64,000 bases of DNA, from NCBI RefSeq assembly GCF_963973895.1, contig NZ_CAXBBF010000001.1. One strand, 5' to 3'. The DNA comes from Porticoccus sp950063125 (GTDB taxonomy: Bacteria; Pseudomonadota; Gammaproteobacteria; Pseudomonadales; Porticoccaceae). Under the pieces are notes generated by a model. It ran no database searches, had not been told where the DNA came from, and worked only from the letters and a program-made list of their open reading frames with translations. Positions 60,399 through 64,000 of the stretch are shown one piece after another. The position numbers and the translations under genes were made by a program. Every line of letters begins with the position of its first letter. Position 1 is the first letter of the stretch.

Positions 60399-61445
60399 TT
60401 AATGAGCATTCAGTGTGCCCTTGGGCAATTGCATGGTAATACAGTGAAGGCTGCCATGCTGTTGGATAACCGGCAGGCAATCAACCCCCTCGACCTGGTA
60501 TCCCGGGAACGCCTTTGCCAGTTGCGCCAATGCCTCGCTGTCTTTTGTATCCCGGTAAGTGGGTACAATAACCAGGTGGTTGAAAACCAGAAAGTTGGCG
60601 TAGGTGGCGGGTAGTCGCTGGCCCGTTTGATCGTATTTTGCAGAGGGCCAGGGCAGTGGAATCAGGCGGTAGCTGCTGCCGTCGGCACTGGTCATGTTCT
60701 GCAATTCGTCTGCCATGAGCTGTAACTCCGGATAATGACTGTCGGTCTTGTCATCGCAGGCCTGATAGGCAATCACGTTATTGGGGCAGAGTCTTGCCAG
60801 GGTGTCGATATGACTGTCAGTGTCGTCCCCTTGCAGAGCGCCGTGCTGCAGCCAGTTGATTTTTTTTACGCCCAGATCTTTGCAGAGCTGTTGTTCTATC
60901 GCTGTCTGGTCAAATGACGGATTGCGGTTTGGGTTCAGCAGACACTGGACTGTTGTCAGCAGGGTGCCATTGCCATCGGTTTCAATGGATCCGCCTTCCA
61001 GAACTAACGTGCGCTTTTGAACACTCGCTCCCGGATAGGCCCCCAGCTCGAAAAGCGCTGAAGTGAGGGCGTTATCCAGCTCACAGGGGTGTTTGTTCCC
61101 CCAGGCATTGAACTGATAATCCAGTAGACAGAGCCCGTGGTCTGTCTCGACCGTGACAGGACCGTAGTCGCGTACCCAGGTGTCATTGGTTTCAACCGGG
61201 AATAACTGCAATTTGTCCGCTGAGATACCGAGTTGAGACATCCGTTTTGACAGCGAGTCAAGTCCTGTTGGCAGGACTGTGATGATGACTTCGCCAGCGC
61301 CGGTGAGGAGCCTGACCAGTGTTTCATACACCGGAATAATTTCATTCAGGATCGGCTTCCAGTCTGTTCCGCCATGGGGCCAGGTTAGCTGAATGGCATC
61401 CTGTGGCTCCCATTCAGCGGGAAGGCGCACTCGGTAGTTGGTCAT
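60399..61445 (-). CDS. aguA: Agmatine deiminase AguA
   Basis: A 348-residue enzyme converting agmatine to N-carbamoylputrescine, the first step of the two-gene route to putrescine. It contains the family start RLPAEWEPQDAIQLTWPHG, the active-site segment GALQGDDTDSHIDTLARL, and the catalytic cysteine near the C-terminus (SLHCITMQLPKG, Cys335). Length is standard. It is in an operon with aguB. Confidence 0.96.
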   Translation of the reverse strand: MTNYRVRLPAEWEPQDAIQLTWPHGGTDWKPILNEIIPVYETLVRLLTGAGEVIITVLPTGLDSLSKRMSQLGISADKLQLFPVETNDTWVRDYGPVTVETDHGLCLLDYQFNAWGNKHPCELDNALTSALFELGAYPGASVQKRTLVLEGGSIETDGNGTLLTTVQCLLNPNRNPSFDQTAIEQQLCKDLGVKKINWLQHGALQGDDTDSHIDTLARLCPNNVIAYQACDDKTDSHYPELQLMADELQNMTSADGSSYRLIPLPWPSAKYDQTGQRLPATYANFLVFNHLVIVPTYRDTKDSEALAQLAKAFPGYQVEGVDCLPVIQQHGSLHCITMQLPKGTLNAH

Positions 61446-61520
61446 TGTGGGTGGCCCTGTGCTTTTGTCTTGGTGCTGTTTAACATCATTGTCCGGGCTT
61501 TTAGAAACCTATCAAAACTT

Positions 61521-61853
61521 TCAGGGGCAGCCATAGGCGATGTAGGTGCCTTTGCCATTGATAATTGATTGGCGAACAATGGTGTTGGCTCCCATTTGGA
61601 GGGCCTGCTGGCGGGCGAGGTTGTCCAGTTCGTTGCGCACCTTGTCGGCATTGCGGGCAATTGAGCCTATTAAATTTGCTCTCACACTACTGTTGATCTG
61701 GCCAACGCGGCGGCACTGATTGACCCGGTCCGCTGGCAATAGCACCACCTGCTCTGCCTCAGGGGGTATTTTTACCCAAGTGCAGGCGTTCATTAGTGTG
61801 AAGGAAGCCGAAATGATCAGGGTGATGGCCAGGGTTTTTGTGGCGGGTATCAA
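61521..61853 (-). CDS. DUF4156 family lipoprotein
   Basis: A 110-residue outer-envelope lipoprotein: signal peptide with lipobox LMNAC (Cys24), then a small domain (CRRVGQINSSVRANLIGSIA, then LARQQALQMGANTIVRQS) ending YIAYGCP. This fits the DUF4156 family (RcsF-like fold suggested for relatives). The function is unknown. The upstream intergenic stretch holds an A/T-rich promoter-like region. Confidence 0.85.
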   Translation of the reverse strand: MIPATKTLAITLIISASFTLMNACTWVKIPPEAEQVVLLPADRVNQCRRVGQINSSVRANLIGSIARNADKVRNELDNLARQQALQMGANTIVRQSIINGKGTYIAYGCP

Positions 61854-62023
61854 GCGGTTCTCCGTCTGTAATTGGGCTGGGGTATAAATATTAAGCCTTT
61901 CATCACCTTTTTGGCAGCGGTATGTTGATGCAACAGTGGCAGGAAAACGAATATTGTTCGGATCTGATCAGACCCGATAATAGAAGTCGATGAATAAACT
62001 GGATAGTCTGATTTTCAGCGCCG

Positions 62024-63775
62024 TTATAACGCTCTTTTTATATCTTTTGAAACCCTGCGTTTGGCTGTTTGAATGGGTGGATTCTTATCTTGTATGACGT
62101 CGCTGTAATGCCTGAGTGACTGGGCATTTAATGGGTCACCTATCCAGCGGGGCAGCACCTGAAAATTTCGGGAAACCAAACTTTCCCGGTCATCCATTTC
62201 TGTAAAGCTCAGCCCGACCATGTCGGCAAAGGTGTGGATGAAATGGGCAGTTGAGTAAGGTCGGTCCGTGGCGCTGCGCCATTGGTCGATGTCTCGAGTT
62301 TGCTTGAATTTCGGGGATGTCCAGACCACGAATGGTACCGTGTACATGGCTGATGTGGGGGCGGCTTCACTGCGTCCCGCAAACAGATTATCCGGGTAGT
62401 CGTATACTTCCTCGCCGTGATCAGCGAAGTACACCAATAGGCTGTTATCGTGCTTGCCGTCTATCGCCTTAATCAGGGATGACACAACTTCATCATTGTA
62501 GAGTATGGCGTTGTCGTAGTTGTTGTAATCTTCAATAAGATTTGGTGTTACCCACTCGGGAACACCACTGTTGTCAGTAAAGTGATTGTAGGTCTCGGGA
62601 AAACGGTGTTCATAGGCGCGGTGTGTGCCCAGCAAGTGAACAATAATCAATTTCTTGGCCGCATTTGACTCTAGGGCCGCTGCAAAAGGTGGCAGTACAA
62701 CTTCGTCGTACTGATTGGCATTCTGTTCCCGATTATTGTTCAGGTAGACCTGATGGTCAGCCAGCTGTGAGAACGTGGTTAGCATGGTGTTGCGGCGAGT
62801 CTGGGTTTGCTGGTTGGTAATCCAGGTAATCTCATAACCGGCCTGCTGCATCATGTTTAGCAGGTTTGGCCTGGTAAAAAACAGATCCGGGTTTTTAGGG
62901 TCGGCAAATGACAGGATCTGTTGGAGCGCTTCTATGGTATAGGGCCGGGGTGTTATTACATCAGTGAAAACCATAAGCTCATTTTTTGCCTGTAAAGCAT
63001 CTAAATGGGGCGTTGTCGGCCGATGATAACCGTACAGGCTCATGCGCTGACGATTGGTCGATTCACCGAGCACCAGGATTACTGTATCGGGCAAGGTGGC
63101 AACTTCCGCCTTTAGGTTTTTGAGAGGTTGTACCTGACGATTTTTTTCCAGCAGGGCCGTCATGCTCGCCATCTGCTGCCGATATTTTGCGTACCCGACA
63201 ATCAGGTTCCAGGGTGCTGCGGGTTCCATCCGCTTCATCTGGTGGTAAACCGCATCGTTGAGGGTGGTATCTTCCTCGGTCAGTGCTGTGCTGATAAATG
63301 GAAAGAAGGGAATAAGTATAAAAAGAGCGGCATAAGCCAAACGTTTGCGATGGCCTAGGGCCACGGGTCGAGCTTGTTGCCACATCCATATTGGTACAGC
63401 GGTGAACAGTATAAGCACCGGTATAAACCACCATTGCCAATAAGAGGCAATAAACTCACTGCCCTCGGCGACATTCGATTCAAAAACGATAAAAATCGTG
63501 CTCTGGGAAAATTCCTGCCCATAGATAATGAAATAGAATACCGAGATGATCGCTGCCGGCAACATGATCAGACCGCTGAGCGCCAATAATTGCCGTGTAT
63601 ATCTGGGCACCAATAGTATCGGGGTCAACCACATCAGGCTCATCAAAATGGTTTCGCGCAATCCAATGAAGCCAGCCATGCCCGTCGCATAAATGGGAAT
63701 GTGGTAACTAAGGGAAAAATAAGCCGCAAAAAGATAGGCCCAAACAAGCGGATGTTTTTTCGGAAAGTCAGTCAT
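62024..63775 (-). CDS. Phosphoethanolamine transferase-like inner-membrane sulfatase-fold protein (EptA/CptA type)
   Basis: A 583-residue membrane enzyme. Five N-terminal helices (about 10-165) precede a periplasmic alkaline-phosphatase-fold domain (about 220-560). The catalytic Thr240 lies in LVLGESTNRQRMSLYGY, the usual nucleophile segment; metal-binding positions are DHGEEVYD and the LLGTHRAYEHRFP region. It would transfer phosphoethanolamine to lipid A or core sugars, which can confer polymyxin resistance; the exact acceptor cannot be told. Sequence style is closer to CptA/EptC-like proteins than to EptA, but this is uncertain. Confidence 0.9.
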   Translation of the reverse strand: MTDFPKKHPLVWAYLFAAYFSLSYHIPIYATGMAGFIGLRETILMSLMWLTPILLVPRYTRQLLALSGLIMLPAAIISVFYFIIYGQEFSQSTIFIVFESNVAEGSEFIASYWQWWFIPVLILFTAVPIWMWQQARPVALGHRKRLAYAALFILIPFFPFISTALTEEDTTLNDAVYHQMKRMEPAAPWNLIVGYAKYRQQMASMTALLEKNRQVQPLKNLKAEVATLPDTVILVLGESTNRQRMSLYGYHRPTTPHLDALQAKNELMVFTDVITPRPYTIEALQQILSFADPKNPDLFFTRPNLLNMMQQAGYEITWITNQQTQTRRNTMLTTFSQLADHQVYLNNNREQNANQYDEVVLPPFAAALESNAAKKLIIVHLLGTHRAYEHRFPETYNHFTDNSGVPEWVTPNLIEDYNNYDNAILYNDEVVSSLIKAIDGKHDNSLLVYFADHGEEVYDYPDNLFAGRSEAAPTSAMYTVPFVVWTSPKFKQTRDIDQWRSATDRPYSTAHFIHTFADMVGLSFTEMDDRESLVSRNFQVLPRWIGDPLNAQSLRHYSDVIQDKNPPIQTAKRRVSKDIKRAL

Positions 63776-64000
63776 TTGGCGGCAATTTTTTTGAATGTGG
63801 AAGTGTAACTGTACGACCCTAATATTAAGTGGGGCTTAACTGATGGGGTCTGCTGCAGAACCCCTCCAGCTGTTGAGCGTTTTTTCCTGGCAAGAGATTC
63901 TGTGGTTGCAGGTCAGTGTCGCTGCCCGGCAATTCAGCGATACTTGGAAGGTGTCGGTTTGATGTGAAAGCTCCTTGCGGGGGGAAACGGTTGGGAGCAC

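Noticed and set aside
1..64000. CRISPR array, prophage or insertion sequence with transposase
   Set aside because: No regularly spaced repeats, phage structural genes or transposase frames were seen in the window; only the MITE-like repeats and the possible ssrA scar hint at mobile DNA.

Overview
The window looks like chromosomal DNA of a free-living, probably marine gammaproteobacterium. It is related to the Pseudomonas/Cellvibrio branch but does not match a Pseudomonas genome. The main reason is the block from smpB to the tRNA-Leu gene (about 32.1-57.9 kb). Its order is ssrA, smpB, NSS transporter, ratA, rnfH, bamE, fur, recN, grpE, dnaK, dnaJ, dapB, carA, carB, greA, yhbY, rlmE, ftsH, folP, glmM, tpiA, secG, tRNA-Leu(GAG), which is the pseudomonad-type order. 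The tmRNA tag (ANDDNYALAA) and the Fur protein without the usual C-terminal cysteines fit the same relationship. No name below genus-group level can be supported from the sequence alone.

Layout. 0-5.9 kb: a transporter cut by the window edge, an MDR oxidoreductase, then a stress and envelope set (UspA-like protein, small heat shock protein, DegQ/DegP-type protease, and a PA2779/PA2778-type pair with a C39-like peptidase lipoprotein). 5.9-11.3 kb: a MexEF-like RND pump and adaptor divergent from a TetR regulator, with a perfect operator-like palindrome between them. 11.3-19.8 kb: a heme-uptake locus. The tonB-exbB-exbD-hmuT-hmuU-hmuV operon is divergent from the receptor-hutX-hutZ-orf operon across a Fur-box-like site. 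Two copies of a MITE-like repeat sit inside the first operon, each touching a stop codon.

20-31 kb: an accessory stretch. It holds an orphan DapB-like dehydrogenase, a Cache/HAMP/GGDEF protein, a compact ACP-hydrolase-AMP-ligase cassette of unknown product, and two divergent katG genes, one of them with a signal peptide. 31-32.2 kb: an AT-rich patch with a truncated hemoglobin. It lies between a degenerate ssrA-end-like sequence and the real ssrA 3' end, and may be the scar of an integrated element. 32.2-57.9 kb: the conserved housekeeping block (ribosome rescue, envelope assembly, iron control, DNA repair, chaperones, lysine/arginine/pyrimidine precursors, transcription and rRNA factors, cell-wall precursor, protein export). 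It is interrupted by a GGDEF gene and two unknown genes.

58-64 kb: synteny with the usual rimP-nusA-infB operon is broken. djlA, the aguA/aguB agmatine-to-putrescine pair, a DUF4156 lipoprotein and a phosphoethanolamine-transferase-type sulfatase-fold protein follow.

Several sites explain how the genes are run: sigma32-like promoters in front of hsp20, grpE and dnaK; a Fur-like site in the heme locus; a TetR-type operator; a terminator that overlaps the beginning of the C39 peptidase gene; and a long carA leader with an intrinsic-terminator hairpin. The best candidates for something undescribed are the ACP-hydrolase-ligase cassette, the repeat-bearing heme operon with its unknown last gene, the terminator inside the PA2778-type gene start, and the putative island scar at ssrA.
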